From assembly GCF_000471905.2 (NCBI RefSeq), contig NW_006495933.1, positions 1,208,663-1,272,662 of the forward strand: 64,000 nt of DNA, in the 5' to 3' direction. Shown in pieces: positions 36,000 through 48,130 of this stretch (the stretch's first letter is position 1; each line of letters opens with the position of its first letter). A program made the translations under genes and the position numbers. The notes under the pieces were generated by a model. The model worked only from the letters and a program-made list of their open reading frames with translations. It had not been told where the DNA came from and ran no database searches. This DNA is from Amborella trichopoda (Eukaryota; Streptophyta; Magnoliopsida; Amborellales; Amborellaceae).

Positions 36000-37500
36000 T
36001 GTTTGAGGTATTGGGATTAGGAAGGAGTTCAGAGACCTGGAGGATAGGTAGATTGGTATTTGGATTAGGGTGCAGTGGCGAATTAGGAAACTTTAAGATG
36101 CCTGAATTCTAAGGTGGTGGCTGCAACGTTTTCTCGGATCTTAGGCTTATCTGTCCCATGATGGGTGATGCTCCTGATATTTGCACCATATGACAAACCA
36201 CTTGATCTTAAAGGCTTTGCACTCTCGATTCTCTCAGTCTCTGCTCAATGTTAGGCTTAGGGGGCCATTGGGGTATTTCGACTTTGACTTCTTGTGCTTC
36301 TTTTAAAAGGGTGGCTCTGCTTTGACTTTAGCTGCCAGGGTGTTAAGAATTCAGCTGCCTGTGTCAGGGTCATTCTCAATCGTTTCCGTTGCATCCTGCA
36401 TATGTTGATTCCTTCGAATTTTCTATCGCTAGCCTTGAAGTCTTGACATTTCAAGGTTGTATGTGCATGAGACATAGGAGAAGAAAGAAGAGAAGTAGAA
36501 GAAGAAGGACAAGGGTTAGAAAGTGGGGGACTTTCAAGGTCGTTCCCCTCATCGGACCGATCTGGGCGGCTTTTAACATCATCACCAAAGTTGGACGTGT
36601 GCAGGGGGGTCTTTTAGGTCTTTCCCTTGCTTAGACTGTTGGGGAGTGCTTTTAACATCGTCACTCTCTTTGGACTGCTTTGAGGAGAAGATGACATGGG
36701 AGCATTTTCTTCATGTGGTGAAGGAAGAAGGATCGTGCTAAGGATAAAGTCCAGTAAAGTTGGCAGTGGGAGAAGGGGCCTAAGAAATTCCTACTCAACT
36801 GGAGGTTGAGCAGTCTTGTTTCTCCAGCTAGCGGCCCTTGATGCGCGTCTCCTTCTGGCTCTCTAAAGTATTGTTCGATTCGTCTCGCTAGGCTTGTGAA
36901 CAATGCTAGCTTGGCGAACTGCTTCACGTCTTAAGGACTTGACTCTACTTCGCTCATAGTGGACTATCCACAGCTGGGAATTCAAGGGTTCAACAGAGTC
37001 AGAATCATTATTAGGAAGGTCTTGTGTTGGGAGATCCTCTTGTGTTAGTGGAGCAGTGGCTTGGGGATCACTTACTGGGATGTTGTAAAACTCCTGATAT
37101 TCTTGCATTTTCTTTACGAATATATCATGGAAACTAGTGCATTCCCATAGGTAGTGGCCCAATATCTGGTGGTACGGGCACCAACGATCCGCAATCCCCT
37201 GAGTGAGGCGTCAAGGCTATCTGGCCTGTTAGGTGTGATTTGACCTTCTTGAAGCATTATAACAAAGAAGGCGTGAAGGATACCAGGGGCTTCATTTTCC
37301 TCTTGAACTATTACTGCATGGGAGGCTTCTGCTGCCCTGAACGCTTTCTTTAAGTCTTCAAGCTTGATTTGACCCTTCTGAATCAAGGCCTCAATGATAT
37401 CTTTTCACGTGAAGTAATCATCCATTGGGTGATTGATCCTTCTATGGTAAGTAAAATAATATGCCTGAGTATTGAGCCCAACTTGCCCAGGGAACTTGGC
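36000..37500 (-). mobile_element. Gag C-terminal / zinc-knuckle-like region of element Y
   Basis: The minus strand holds GHYLWECTSFHDIFVKKMQE (near 37.1 kb), which with its upstream cysteine resembles the C-x2-H-x4-H-x4-C arrangement found after gag in Tat elements. Low-complexity linker follows. Coding quality is poor and the region is broken. Confidence 0.55.
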
Positions 37501-37502
37501 TT

Positions 37503-38360
37503 CTAGAAGCTCGGTAACTTTTGTTCCAACAATAATCGAAATAGTGCAGGGACCGATTCATTCTCAAAGGGGTAAACCTTATTCTTATGCTTGGTGAAAT
37601 AATCATCCTGATTACGATTCACTGGCGGGGGTACTCGGTTGTATGACTGTTGTTGCTTAGTAGTCTGAGGAGTTGTCTTTACTATGCTCACCCCTTTGGA
37701 AAGGTCCAAAGTTTGGGAGGAAGCCTTATTTGGATCAGTGTCTGCTATGGCTGCACTGATCACTCCCTTTTGTTGGCTACCCCGAGTGTTATTCTGAGAG
37801 CTGCCATTGCCCCGGTTGTTCCCCGAGCTTGCATACGATTGTCGTGACCCGCTGTGGTGACATGATAGACTTTCTATGCGGACTGATTTAGAAATTATCT
37901 CTAACATGGAAGTCGGATTAGGGGCCTCGAAGTGTAGAGAAATTTCAGGTCGCATGTTTCGCACGCAAGTTTGGGCTGCTTCCTTCTCAGGCATAGGATT
38001 CGGATGGGGAGTGGCTAAAATTCTCCATCTTGATATGAACTGGTCCACAGGCTCATCGGGGTATTGAGTTAGGGTGAGAAGTTCGATGGATGGAACCTTT
38101 CTCTTGACCTCATTGAAATGTTGGTGGAACAACTTCTCCATTTCCTCCCAAGTATATATTGAGTTTAGAGGGAGTCGAGCATACCACTGAAAAGTTGGGC
38201 CATCAAGGGTTTCAACAAATTGACGGAGAAGGAGTCTCCCATCAGCGGCTGTTTCTCGAATGCTGCCTAGAAGTGAGCGATGTGCTGATGGTGGATGTGG
38301 TCCCGTTGAATAGGGGAAACTTCCCTTTCTTGTAATCTGAGGGAAACGGGACCTGGTCAA
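37503..38360 (-). mobile_element. Gag capsid domain of element Y
   Basis: This is the best-preserved piece of Y, open over 285 codons. It shows the retrotransposon gag signature (PF03732 type): GPTFQWYARLPLNSIYTWEE, then FHQHFNEVKRKVPSIELLTL and DEPVDQFISRWRILA. Gag forms the virus-like particle that packages element RNA. The C-terminal end is serine/glycine/asparagine-rich. It sits between the gag leader (38.4-40.2 kb) and the zinc-knuckle-like block. Confidence 0.85.
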
Positions 38361-38483
38361 TATAAGGTACGACCTTTGATAAGGAGTTGCATCCTGTAGC
38401 CCCAGAATTTACCTGTTCTTTAAGCTATGGGTTACCATAGCATCGATGTCTTCCTGTGAGACGGGGTGAGGGACGAAGTTGTC

Positions 38484-40219
38484 CTATGAGGTAAAGGGAA
38501 GGGGCTGCCTTGGAGGTGCACCATCTGAGTGGTAAGAATTGATCTCATGGTTGGCTGATTGTCGTGCGACATCTATACGATCAATCTTTTCCATCATCGC
38601 ATGCACCATGTCTTCAAACTTGTTCATGCAGTCTTCCTGCGAGGTGTCAGGCTCGCTCACAACCATCATGCTGACTATTTCTCCAGGGAGGTAGGCTTTA
38701 ATTGCAGTTGAGGGCTTACGAACTTGACAGATCGCACGCGGCAGATGGGTCAGCAGAGGGTTGGCATGCCCTGACTGGACTAGGCTTTTGCATGCTGATC
38801 GCATGAGAACTGGTTCTCGACGGTCTTGGGACTGTGGCTGCTGAGGGCCTGGGTAGTATTCTACGACACTAACAACAGTGCAGGGCTCATGGAGGGTCAT
38901 CAGAGCTGGTTACCCCGACCACCTTGGCCACTTTCTTGATGAAAATTCCTACACCCCTATCGCGTTTAGCTTTGAGGTGGACCTCACGCCAAAACCACGA
39001 TCGGGACTGCGGCTGGTTGACCTTTCTTGCACAAGAGAGGGCTGTCTCAATCAGGTGCGACAAAGGATGAGGGCAAGGGACTGAAGTCGTCTTGTGCCGG
39101 GAAGGATGAAGGACTTGATCTTTCATCAGGTCTTTGCCCCGAGCTCTCTTGTGGGCTCCAGAGGCACGACAGAAATGACGGGGCTGGTTCAGGATGGTAC
39201 TCTTGGAGAAGGTCTTCGAGTACCATGACTGGAGCTGCTTGCTGAAAGAAGGGGGAGCAAGCGAGAGCATGGTTGACCCATAAGAACGTCTGATTCGAGG
39301 GCGAGGGGCTATCTGAAATGGCAACGCGTGTGTGCCCCTTGAAGAAGGATCACGGGTGACCTGGGGGTCTACCCTGGCTCGAGCAAGTGGATTGGCCTTA
39401 GGAGGGTAAGAATTGTGAGCTAGTGTCTGCAAGAGAATAGGTGATGTCTGCCCCTTACATGGTGTGCTTGTGCATGCTAAGTTGGAAGACGAGAAGGTCG
39501 TCTCTGGTGTACTCGGGTTGGCGGACTGATGGCGTTGTACCGAGCAGTAGGATGCATATGAGAAGCATATGCAGAACCCGACCTTGAGAGGTCTGATCCT
39601 GGACGCTAACTCATGGTAACATAAGGGTTGGCCCGAGGTGTGGGTCGAGTGACCATCGAGCCTTATGGTGTGTGAGAGGGGTGGAAGTCTCAAGGTCTCC
39701 GCCTCGAGGTGCTGAGCCTCTAGGGATAGAGACTAGTGGTGGTGAAAGAATGTGAGGGGTAAGCCTTGCAGCGACCCACAAGAGCAATGGCAACTTGTTT
39801 GCCTTTTGCAGAGATGGACTGGGCAGTCTTCCGGCGTACCTCGACAATATGACCGACAAGTGACTTGCTGGCGGCAGGGTGCATGCTATGTGGGGCAACA
39901 GATGTGCTGCCGATGCAAGGTGCTTTGTTGGAGCTTCTACAAGAGTGAGGAGATGGAGAGTTAGAGAGTTTTAGGTCCCTCCTCACTCCAATCCAGGTTT
40001 AGACCTGGGAGCTAAACTTGGGGTCTTTACTCAAAAGAAGGGTTGGGAATAGAGTTGGAGGAACTTCTTCCTTGGGGACACTCGCGAATGCGAGGATGAG
40101 AAAATCCCTGATCTGGATGAATGGGTTACAGACCCCAGCAACCATAAGTGATGTGTGAATGTAGAAAATAAAAGGAGAAACTTAGCTAAACAAGTACGAT
40201 CTGACTAAGGGGTAGTAAG
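38484..40219 (-). mobile_element. Gag N-terminal region and leader of element Y
   Basis: The minus strand contains GKDLMKDQVLHPSRHKTTSV and a basic FWREVHLKAKRDRGVGI segment (39.2-38.9 kb), then a helical DCMNKFEDMVHAMMEKIDRI segment (38.6 kb). Both match the plus-strand copy at 49.9-50.7 kb (GKHLMADRSLQPLWQQPRF, QMNRFKVMMQSILEKMDRL). The stretch between 39.7 and 40.2 kb is leader with no clear coding. Confidence 0.65.
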
Positions 40220-40237
40220 TCCCTAGTGGAGTTGCCA
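40220..40237 (-). other. tRNA-Arg-type primer-binding site (element Y)
   Basis: On the minus strand TGGCAACTCCACTAGGGA starts three bases after the LTR end AACCA. It closely matches TGGCGACTCCACTGGGGA, the complement of what I recall as the 3' end of a plant tRNA-Arg. Ogre/Tat elements are known to use tRNA-Arg as primer. Confidence 0.65.
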
Positions 40238-41039
40238 AGCTGGTTAGGTGCCTCGATCTCGCTCTCCGGATCAGGATGATCGGGCGGCACACATCTCGGG
40301 TTTCAAGGGAGAACCGAGACTTTGCGATCGCTCTCTCCGGAACCTCATTTGAGAACAAGGGCAGGTATTACCAACTGATGAGAGAGGAATTTAAGGTGGG
40401 TTCGGGACTTACTCAGGCTGGCTCGCGTGGGCACCCTCTTAGATCATGAAGAAAGGCCCCCAGTCGTAAAACTAGTTCGTAATCGCCTCCCTTGGCCTAT
40501 ATTCTCCTGTTTTCTACAATCACACACATATGGAAAATGTTATAAGATAGGTGGGCTAATAGACCTCACCATGCCTCTTTGATGAACGTACACAAGCATG
40601 CACATTCATAAGAAGAAGAGAAGAATAAGAGAAGGAAGATGGGAGAGTGAAGAATTTGACTAGGCAGGGAGATCAACACAGTGACTAAGCTGGTGGGTAA
40701 TTTGCTTGACGTGTTAGTAAAACAGGCTCGGTAACTTAGACCGGCTCAACAGAATTACTACTAGATGTCAATACCGATACTTACTAGCTAGATACGATGG
40801 TTAGTTTGTCATGGCAATAAAACGGGCACAAAAATTCTGGCAAAACAACATTACGGCCAGACAACAGGACTACCATGATAGGCTAATCTCAACCCCTCTT
40901 AATCAAACGAAAGAATAACAGAAAGAGTGTAAATCATAAAGAAAGAATAAGAAGTAAGATAAGAGAAGAAGAAGAGAATAGAAAGAAGGAGAGGAAGAGA
41001 AAGAAAAAAGGAGAAGAGTGCGAGAGAAAAGAGAAGAAC

Positions 41040-41700
41040 ACAGATGGCACTAGGCATCATTAGTTGTATTAGGCAAAGACGAGAAAGAGGACACAATCGG
41101 CGCTGAGCATCGACGGCTGTGGTAGACAGAGATGAGGAAGATGACATAGTCGGTGCTGAGCGTCGTCGGCTATGGTAGACAAAGATGCGGAAGAGGACAC
41201 AGTTGGCACTGAGTGTCGCTGACTGTGGTAGACAAAGATGAGGAAGAGGACACAGTCAGCACTGAGCATCCCCGGCTGTGGTAGATAAAGATGAGGAAGA
41301 GGACACAGTCGACACGATGCGTCGCCAATTGTGTTACACAAAGACGAGAGAGAACACTGTTAGTGCTAAGCTTCGCTAGCTTTGTTAGATAAAGAAGAGG
41401 GAGAAGATGCAGTTAGCACTAGGCTTCATCGACTGTGTCAGACAGAAAAAAGAGAGAAGACACAATCTGCGCTAAGCTTCACAGACGATGCTAGACAGAG
41501 AAGAGAGAGAGGACATAATCGACACTCAGCTTCATTGAATGTACTAGACCGAGGGGAGAGAGGACACAATCGGCACTGAGCTTCGTTGATTGTACTGGAC
41601 AGAGGAGAGAGAGAGAGGACACAATCGGTGCTGAGCTTGGGCAACTGCGTCAAAAGAAGGGGATAGAGAATAGGACACAAATGACGCTGAGCATCACGGG
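41040..41700 (-). repeat. Hairpin array of LTR D
   Basis: About eleven units with CACAATCGGCGCTGAGC and GACGGCTGTGG-like arms and GATGAGGAAGAGGACACAGT spacers, collinear with the array of LTR C. Confidence 0.75.
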
Positions 41701-41704
41701 CCAT

Positions 41705-41985
41705 TTTAGGAATAGAAGAGAAAGAAAGAGAGATAGAGATGAGAAGAAGACAGAGAAAGAGAAATAGCGATGAGCAAAAGAGAGAGAGAGATACTAATGA
41801 GAAGAAGAGAGCGAGAGATATAGATGAGAAGAAAAGATAGAAAGAGATAAAGATGAGAAGAAGAGAGAGAAAGAGAGATAAACATGAGAAGAAGAGAGAG
41901 AAAGAGAGATAGGGATGAGAAGAGAGGGGGGGAAAAGAAAGAGGAAGAAGAAGAGAGAGAAAGAGGGGAGGAGAGAGAAAGTTAC
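41705..41985 (-). repeat. GA/CT tract of LTR D
   Basis: GAGAAGAAGAGAGAGAAAGA-like sequence of about 280 bases at the conserved place between hairpin array and TATA box. Confidence 0.85.
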
Positions 41986-42128
41986 CTTACAGAAGGGTAA
42001 TGGCCCTTTTTCTTCTCTATCTTCTCTCTCTATCTCCAAGACGCAACCGCAAACTCAAAAAGAAATTAAAACTTTATTGATTCTTTTGTGAAATGAAATA
42101 AAGGTCCTTTATAATTTGGCTTTGCATG

Positions 42129-42136
42129 TTTATATA
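42129..42136 (-). promoter_or_regulatory. Sense TATA box of LTR D
   Basis: On the minus strand CCAATTCTATATAAACATGC carries TATATAAA in the conserved promoter phrase. Confidence 0.6.
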
Positions 42137-43449
42137 GAATTGGGCCCAAACATCGGTGGGAGCCTAAAAACTACCTAAAATTAAAGATAATTACAATTTA
42201 ATTGAATTAAAAGAAATTCTAAAAATTGGTGCAAAAGGATTGTTTTTCCCCTGCTTAACAATGTGTGGAATTCCATATTAGTCCCTACTGCTGCCCGAGA
42301 ACATGCGTGATCTTCCATGACTGATCCAAGGTTGCTCTGATGCCCATTTGATGAAAGATGATTTTTTTCCTTGTAGGGCTTGGTATGACAATCGATTTGA
42401 CACCAATTTTGAGCAATGAATCATGTTTTTGAACCATGATCATGAGACTTGAATTTTGGATGAATCTTGAAAGCTTTGGATCGATGGTGTCCTCGTTCAT
42501 TGATTTTTTCCTTCCGTTTCTTCACTGAACCATACTAAGCATTCCCTCATGATCACGTTGCAGCAAGCACAGCTCGATTTCGTGTCCAGATGAAGATTTT
42601 GTCGTCCTGAGGTTTTTGTCGGAATCTTGAAATCCGACTATCGAAATTTATAGCAGCTTCAACACCTTCTTGTGTGAAATCCAACCATTCATCGTATGTG
42701 AGATTTTGACCAAAGATACCCACAGACCTTATGCACATAATGCATTTTATTTCGTGTTGATCGAGAATGTGAGAATAGTTATTTGACCGTCAGAGTGCGG
42801 CGTGCTGCTGCTGAATATTTTGTAACCTTCTTCATAGATCAACAACTTCTCTCTGGTTTTTCGCCCTGCTTCAGCATCGTCATGGGGACGTACCACATAT
42901 CGAAAAGCTCATCTTGATGAGACGAACACGCTAACCAAATTTGAGCATGATCCGACTCGGAACGAGTGATATGGGCATCGAAAGACATTGTTCGTGACTG
43001 TAAAAACAGTCACCTTTAGGTATTTTGGTGCAGGGTGGCCACACGGGAATAGTGTGCGGCCTACCCCTTTTCGTTATTTTACTCATAACTTTATCCTGGA
43101 GTGCCCGATTAAGCCGAAACATAACCCATAGGGGCTCGATCGTACCGGATCCAATGCCGTGGTCCCACAGCTTTTTAACATACCAAAAATATAGTTCTGG
43201 TTACTAGGTCAATTGCAGGGTGCTAGAGGACGATTTCACCGAAATTGTTTCTTTGTGTTTACTACCTTAAAAATGTCTGATCGTGATGAAACTTGGTAGG
43301 TGGCCTTTTGGAGTGCTAATGAAGATGTTGACCAATATTGGGGCCATTATGAGACTGTCAAAATTTCCACTGTTTTATAAGCTTTATTGACCTACTTCCT
43401 CTTTATTCTGCATCAAGAACCAAGGTGCTAGAAAATTTTTTCAAACAAA

Positions 43450-43580
43450 CACAACCGGTGCTGTGTCATTGAGGGAACAACCAGCATTGGTCATAGAAGA
43501 ACACAAGGCGTTGGTCATAGAAGAACACAGCCGGCATTTGGTCATAGAAGAACACAGTCGGCGTTTGTCATGGGTGTCCG
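43450..43580 (+). repeat. Short array of ~30-bp units with GGTCATAGAAGAACACAGCC
   Basis: Three to four units of TTGGTCATAGAAGAACACAG with a CCGGCGT-like core. Related to the CACAGCCGGCG theme at 29985-30535 and to the end of LTR B (GCGCTGGTCATAGAAGAACA, near 23010). Confidence 0.7.
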
Positions 43581-43752
43581 GGCATTCAGTCCAAGCCCGA
43601 CCCGATCTTGGTTTTGAGCTTTCATGGTCAGCGGTAGTCTTTCATTTTGGCCTCGGGTCTGAGCCCCACCCGCACCAGCCTACCGTCGTTTGCCCTTTTA
43701 GGACATGATTGGTATTCTTGGTTTGTGGGGGACATTCCAGGGAAACTTTGCC

Positions 43753-43760
43753 TATATAAG
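43753..43760 (+). promoter_or_regulatory. Opposite-strand TATA box in LTR D
   Basis: TATATAAG is followed by GCAATAAAACCCC and CACTCAAGGTAAAAC, matching the series at 29444 in LTR C. Here it points out of element Y into LTR E. Confidence 0.5.
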
Positions 43761-45277
43761 GCAATAAAACCCCATTCTCACCATTTCACTCAAGGTAAAA
43801 CGGCTAAGGTTTTTTTAGAGGTAAGAATGAGAGAACTCTCGACGAGATTTCCCGGCACCACACAGGGTACTTCGAGTAGGATTTTGTCGAAGTTTGCCTG
43901 CAAACAGGAGAGAGCATCAGGGAGAACACTGGGCCTTCGTGAAGTTGTAGGATTTTACCGACGGTATAGTGGGACAAGCAGAGAGTTTTCCATAAGTTTC
44001 AAAGACTCTGTGTTTGAACACATTTTTCAGCACCTTGGTCCTTGATGTGGAATAATGAGGGAGTCGATCAATAAAGCCTAACATAACAATGGGATTCTCG
44101 ACAAGTCTCAGAATAGCCCCATAACTGGTCAAGATCTTTGTAAGCACTCCAAAAGGTCACCTACCGAGTTTCGTCGCATTTCGACATATCCAAGGCAGTG
44201 AACACAAATAAACAATTCTAGAAAATTGCTTCTAACACCCTGAAACAGACCTTACAACTAGAACTATATTTTTGGTGTGTCAAACAGCTATGGGAGCATA
44301 GCCATTAGATCCGAGACGGTCGAAAATCCCTATGGGTCAAGTTTCAGCTTAATCGAACACTCAAGGACAAAGTTGTGAGCAAAACGTTGAAATAAGAGGA
44401 GTCACACACTATTCCTGTGTGGCCACCTTGCACTAAAACACCATTAAAGGTGGTCGTCTTCACATCTCACTCCTTCCAAGTCGGACTACAATCAAATTTT
44501 TTTTAGCATGTTCGTCTCGTCAAAACGAGCGTTTCGAAATGTTGTATGCCCTATGACAACGTCCGAACCAGGAGAAAAGCTAGAAATAAGTTGTTGAATT
44601 GTGAAGAAGTTGCAGAAAATTCAGCAACGACACGCCTCACTCGAGCGACCATTGTATCAACACGAAACCAACTCTAATGTGTGTGTAAGGTCTAAGGCTA
44701 TCATTGGTCCATACCCCGTACATGATGAATGGTTGGATTTTACACACGAAGGCGATGAAGTGACTGTAAATTTCATTCGTCAGATTCTAAATTCTAGCCA
44801 AAACCTAAAGTTGCAAAATCTTTGTTCGGCCTCCAAATCATGTCTCGTTTGTTTCCACGTGATCATGATGGCATGCACAGTGCACTACAACAATGAAACC
44901 GAAGAAAAACATCAAGGAACGCGCACACTAATGATCCGAAGTTTTCAAGATTCATTCAAATTTCAAGTCTCATGATCATGGTCTAAAAACATGACCCATG
45001 ACTCGAAATTGGTGTCAAATTGATTGCCATGTCGAGCCCTACAAGAAAACTATCATCTTTCAATCAAACAGGCACCAAAGCAACCCCGAATAAGTCAAAG
45101 AGGATCACGCAAGTTCTCAGGCAGCCGTAGGGACTGTTCTAGAATTCCATCTATTGTTAGACAGGGACAAAACAGTCCTTTTGTACCCATTTAAGAATTT
45201 CTTTTAATTTAATTAAATTGTAATTATCATCAATTTAAGTAGTTTTTGGGCATCCACTCATGTTTTTGGCCCAATTC

Positions 45278-45287
45278 TATATAAATA
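45278..45287 (+). promoter_or_regulatory. Sense TATA box of LTR E
   Basis: TATATAAATA within CCAATTCTATATAAATATGC, the conserved promoter phrase of the family. Confidence 0.65.
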
Positions 45288-45429
45288 TGCTAAGCCTAAT
45301 TGTAAAAGGACCTTCGGTTCAAAACTTCATTCATTTAATAAAAATTTCGCTTCTTACTTGAGTTCTGGGTGTGTTTTGGAGAGAGAGAGAGAGGAGAGAA
45401 AAAAGGGTCAATACCCTTCGATAAGGTAA

Positions 45430-45685
45430 TTTTCTCTCTCCTCTTTTCTCTCTCATCTCTATCTCTCTCTTTTTCTCTCCTCTTTTCTCTCTCATCTCTA
45501 TCTCTCTTTCTCTCTACTCTTTTCTTCCTTACCTCCATCGATTTCTCTCTCTTCCTTTTTTCTCTCCCATCTCTATTTCTCCCTTTCTCTCTCATGCTTT
45601 CATCTTTATCTCTTTCTCTCTCTTCCTCCTCTGGTTTATCATGTCTCTCTTTCCCTGCTCTTCTTTCTTTTCTCTATTCACCCAT
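45430..45685 (+). repeat. CT tract of LTR E
   Basis: CTCTCTCCTCTTTTCTCTCT-like sequence of about 250 bases just after the TATA region. Confidence 0.85.
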
Positions 45686-45794
45686 GGCAGATCTCTTGTT
45701 AGGTTTGATGTCTTATGTTTTTGAGACACAAACAGTGAGCCAGGCCTTAACCTGGATGGCGGGCTGGGCCTCTGTCAAAACTCTCTCATCTCTC

Positions 45795-46385
45795 TTGTGT
45801 CGTAGAAGGAGAAGTTCATTGTCGTCTGTGTTCTCTCTTTTGTCTTTCTTGTGTCCCAGACGGCGAAGCCCATTGCCGTCTGTCCTCTTTCTCTTTCCTC
45901 TTTTTCTAACATAGCCAGCAAGGAGTCAGCGCCGCCTGTGTCTTCTTTCCCTTCTTCTTCTAACATAGTTGGGGAAGTCTCGCTGCCGTCTATGTCTTCT
46001 CTTTCTTCTTCTTCTAACATAGCTGGCGAAGGCTTAGCGTTGCCAGTGTCTTCTCTTTCTTCTTCTTCTAACACAGCCGGTGAAGGCTTAACGCTACCTA
46101 TGTCTTATCTTTCCTCTTCTTTCACCACAGCCAGTGAAAGCTTAACGTTGTCTGTGTCTTCTCTTTCCTCTTCTTCTACCGCAGTAGATGAAGGCTCGGC
46201 ACAATCTACGTCTTCTCTTTCTTCTTCTAACATAGCCGGCAAAGTCTCATCGCCACTTGTGTCTTCTCTCCCGTTCCTTCTATCACAATCGACGGAAGCA
46301 CATCGTCGCCTGTGTCTTTTCTTTCTTCTCCCTATTCGTCACAACCGGCTGGGACATAGCGCCGTCTATGTTTTCTCTCTCCTTC
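45795..46385 (+). repeat. Hairpin array of LTR E
   Basis: About ten units of 50-60 bases. One is perfect over eight pairs: CAGACGGC, loop GAAGCCCATT, GCCGTCTG (45857-45882). Others carry CACAGCCGGTG or CATAGCTGGCG arms. The arm sequences differ from LTR A but the fold is the same. Confidence 0.7.
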
Positions 46386-47219
46386 TCTCATTGTCGCCTG
46401 TGTTTGTCTTTACCTTTTCTTTTCCCTCTATCCTCTTTCACGCGCTTCCTCTCCTTTCCTTCGCTTTCTCCCCTTCTTTCTATTCTCTTGTTCTTCGCTT
46501 ATCCTTCTTCCTTTCTCTCTCCCTCTGATATCTATTCTTCTTTTATTCTTTCGTTTGATTAAGAGGGGTTGAGACTAGCCTTCCACGGTAGTCTTGTCAT
46601 TTAGCCGTAATGTCGTTGTGCTGGTCAGAGTTATTGTGCCCACTTTATCCCCACGAGAGACAAGCCATTGTGTCTAGCTAGTTGGTATTGGTACTGTCGT
46701 CTATTAGTAATTTTGTTGAGCCGGTCTGAGTTACCGAGCCCACTTTACTGCCACGCGGGGTCAATTACTTACTAGTTTAGTCACTGTGTCGGTCTTCACA
46801 TCTGGTCAAATTCTTCTAACCCCAATATTTCTTCTCTTAGTCTTCTCTTCCTCTTTCTGAATGGGCACTTCTGTGTTCCCTAAAGGCAAGGTGGGGTCCC
46901 TTGATCCACTTGTCTTGTAACATTTGCCATATGTGTGTGATTACAAAAACAGGAGAGTACAGGGCAAGGGAGGCTATTCTAAACCAGTTTTATGACTGGG
47001 GGACTTTTCTTCGTGATCTAAGAGGGAGCCCACGTGAGTCAGCTCGAGTAAGTCCCGATCCCACCTAAAATTCCTCGCTCATCGGTTGGTCTACGTGCCT
47101 TTGTTTTTTATCAAGGTTCTTGAGAGAGCGATCCCAAGTCTCGGGTTCCCTTGAAACTCGATACACATGCTATCTGGTAATCCAAATCCGGAGGGCGAGA
47201 TCGAGGCATCTAACCAGCT

Positions 47220-47237
47220 TGGTGACTCCACTAGGGA
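47220..47237 (+). other. tRNA-Arg-type primer-binding site after LTR E
   Basis: TGGTGACTCCACTAGGGA lies three bases after the LTR end CTAACCA. It is one of three such sites in the window and is followed by gag leader sequence. Confidence 0.6.
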
Positions 47238-48130
47238 TTTACTACCCATTAGTTGGATCATACTTTTTTGGCTAGTTTCTCCTTTTATTTTCTGTTTTTC
47301 ACACATGGCTTCTAGGTTCTGTAACCCATTTATCCAAATCGAGGAATTCTTAATCCCTGCATTCGTGAGTGTCTTCAGGGAACAAGTTCCTTCAACTTTG
47401 TTCCCAACCTTCCTTTTGAGCAAAGACCCCACGTCTAGCTCCCATGTCCTAACCTGGATGGGTGTGAGGTGGGACTTAAAGGTCCCTCACTCCCCATCTC
47501 CTCGCTCTAGTGGAACCTCCGCCAAGGCACCCTAGGTATGTGGCACACACGCCACCACTCACAACATGCACCCTATCACCGGCAAGTCACTTTCGGTCGT
47601 ACTGCTGAGGTACATCAAAAGGCTTCCTAGTCCTTCGTTGCAAAAGGAAAACAAGTTGTCGTTGCTTCTGTGGGTCACCGTAAGGTTCCCCCCCACATTT
47701 CTGCATCACCACGAGTCTCTATCCTTAGAAGCTTGTCACATCGAGGCGGAGACCCTAGGGCCTCCACCTCTTGCCACTTGAGCCACAGCCACATGCATAG
47801 CGTGTACAAGACGTAGCTCTAGGAGGTCGCAGAAATGGCTTTGCCTAAGGCTCGTGGGCTTCCCACTTGAGCCACACCTCTGGGAAACTCTCGTATTGCC
47901 TCATGCCAGTGTTCAGGACCGAACCTCCTAGGGCTAGGTCCTGCACACGCTATGCATGTGCATCCCACCTCTCAGGCAAAGCCGTTGCTGCGTCAACCCG
48001 AGTAAACAAGGAAGGACTTCCTCATCCTCTTACTCATCACACACTAGCGCACCCTATAAGGGGCAGGCTTCCACCTGTTTCCTTACAGACACCTGCTCAT
48101 GATTCTCAGCCTCCTAAGGCTAGTCAATCT
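47238..48130 (+). mobile_element. Gag leader copy 1
   Basis: Noncoding or poorly coding leader, homologous by eye to the minus-strand leader of element Y (40.2-39.4 kb). Shared phrases include GGTCTAGCTCCCATGTC-like and CATCGAGGCGGAGACC-like strings. It ends where LTR piece F begins. Confidence 0.6.

Larger units (their letters stand above)
23031..43995 (-). mobile_element. Element Y: Tat-type Ty3/gypsy fossil with antisense PMD gene
   Basis: Read on the minus strand the order is LTR D, primer-binding site, gag, protease, a PMD gene on the opposite strand, and LTR C. LTRs C and D resemble each other more than either resembles A or B; in a 290-base stretch near their 3' ends I count about one difference in ten by eye. 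Under usual plant substitution rates that suggests several million years, with large uncertainty. No reverse transcriptase, RNase H or integrase block was recognised inside, so it looks non-autonomous. Several breaks are evident. The left end abuts the interior of LTR B, which suggests Y inserted into B. Confidence 0.65.
40241..43995 (-). mobile_element. LTR D (5' LTR of element Y)
   Basis: It begins TGGTTAGGTGCCTCGATCTC and matches LTR C through the U5 end, hairpin array, GA tract, TATA box and conserved body. It is shorter than LTR C. It ends near 44.0 kb, where sequence of the opposite orientation (LTR E) begins. Confidence 0.7.
44008..47216 (+). mobile_element. LTR E (plus strand, 5' part absent)
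   Basis: It starts within the conserved body (TTTTTCAGCACCTTGG near 44027) and runs to the U5 end GATCGAGGCATCTAACCA, three bases before a primer-binding site. It is the reverse complement of LTR D in layout, and the two face each other 5'-end to 5'-end. Confidence 0.75.

Noticed and set aside
40220-40237. tRNA gene
   Set aside because: Only the 18-base end complement is present, next to an LTR end; it is a primer-binding site and not a tRNA gene.
45369-46528. Serine-rich open frames in LTR E
   Set aside because: Low-complexity translations of CT tract and hairpin units.
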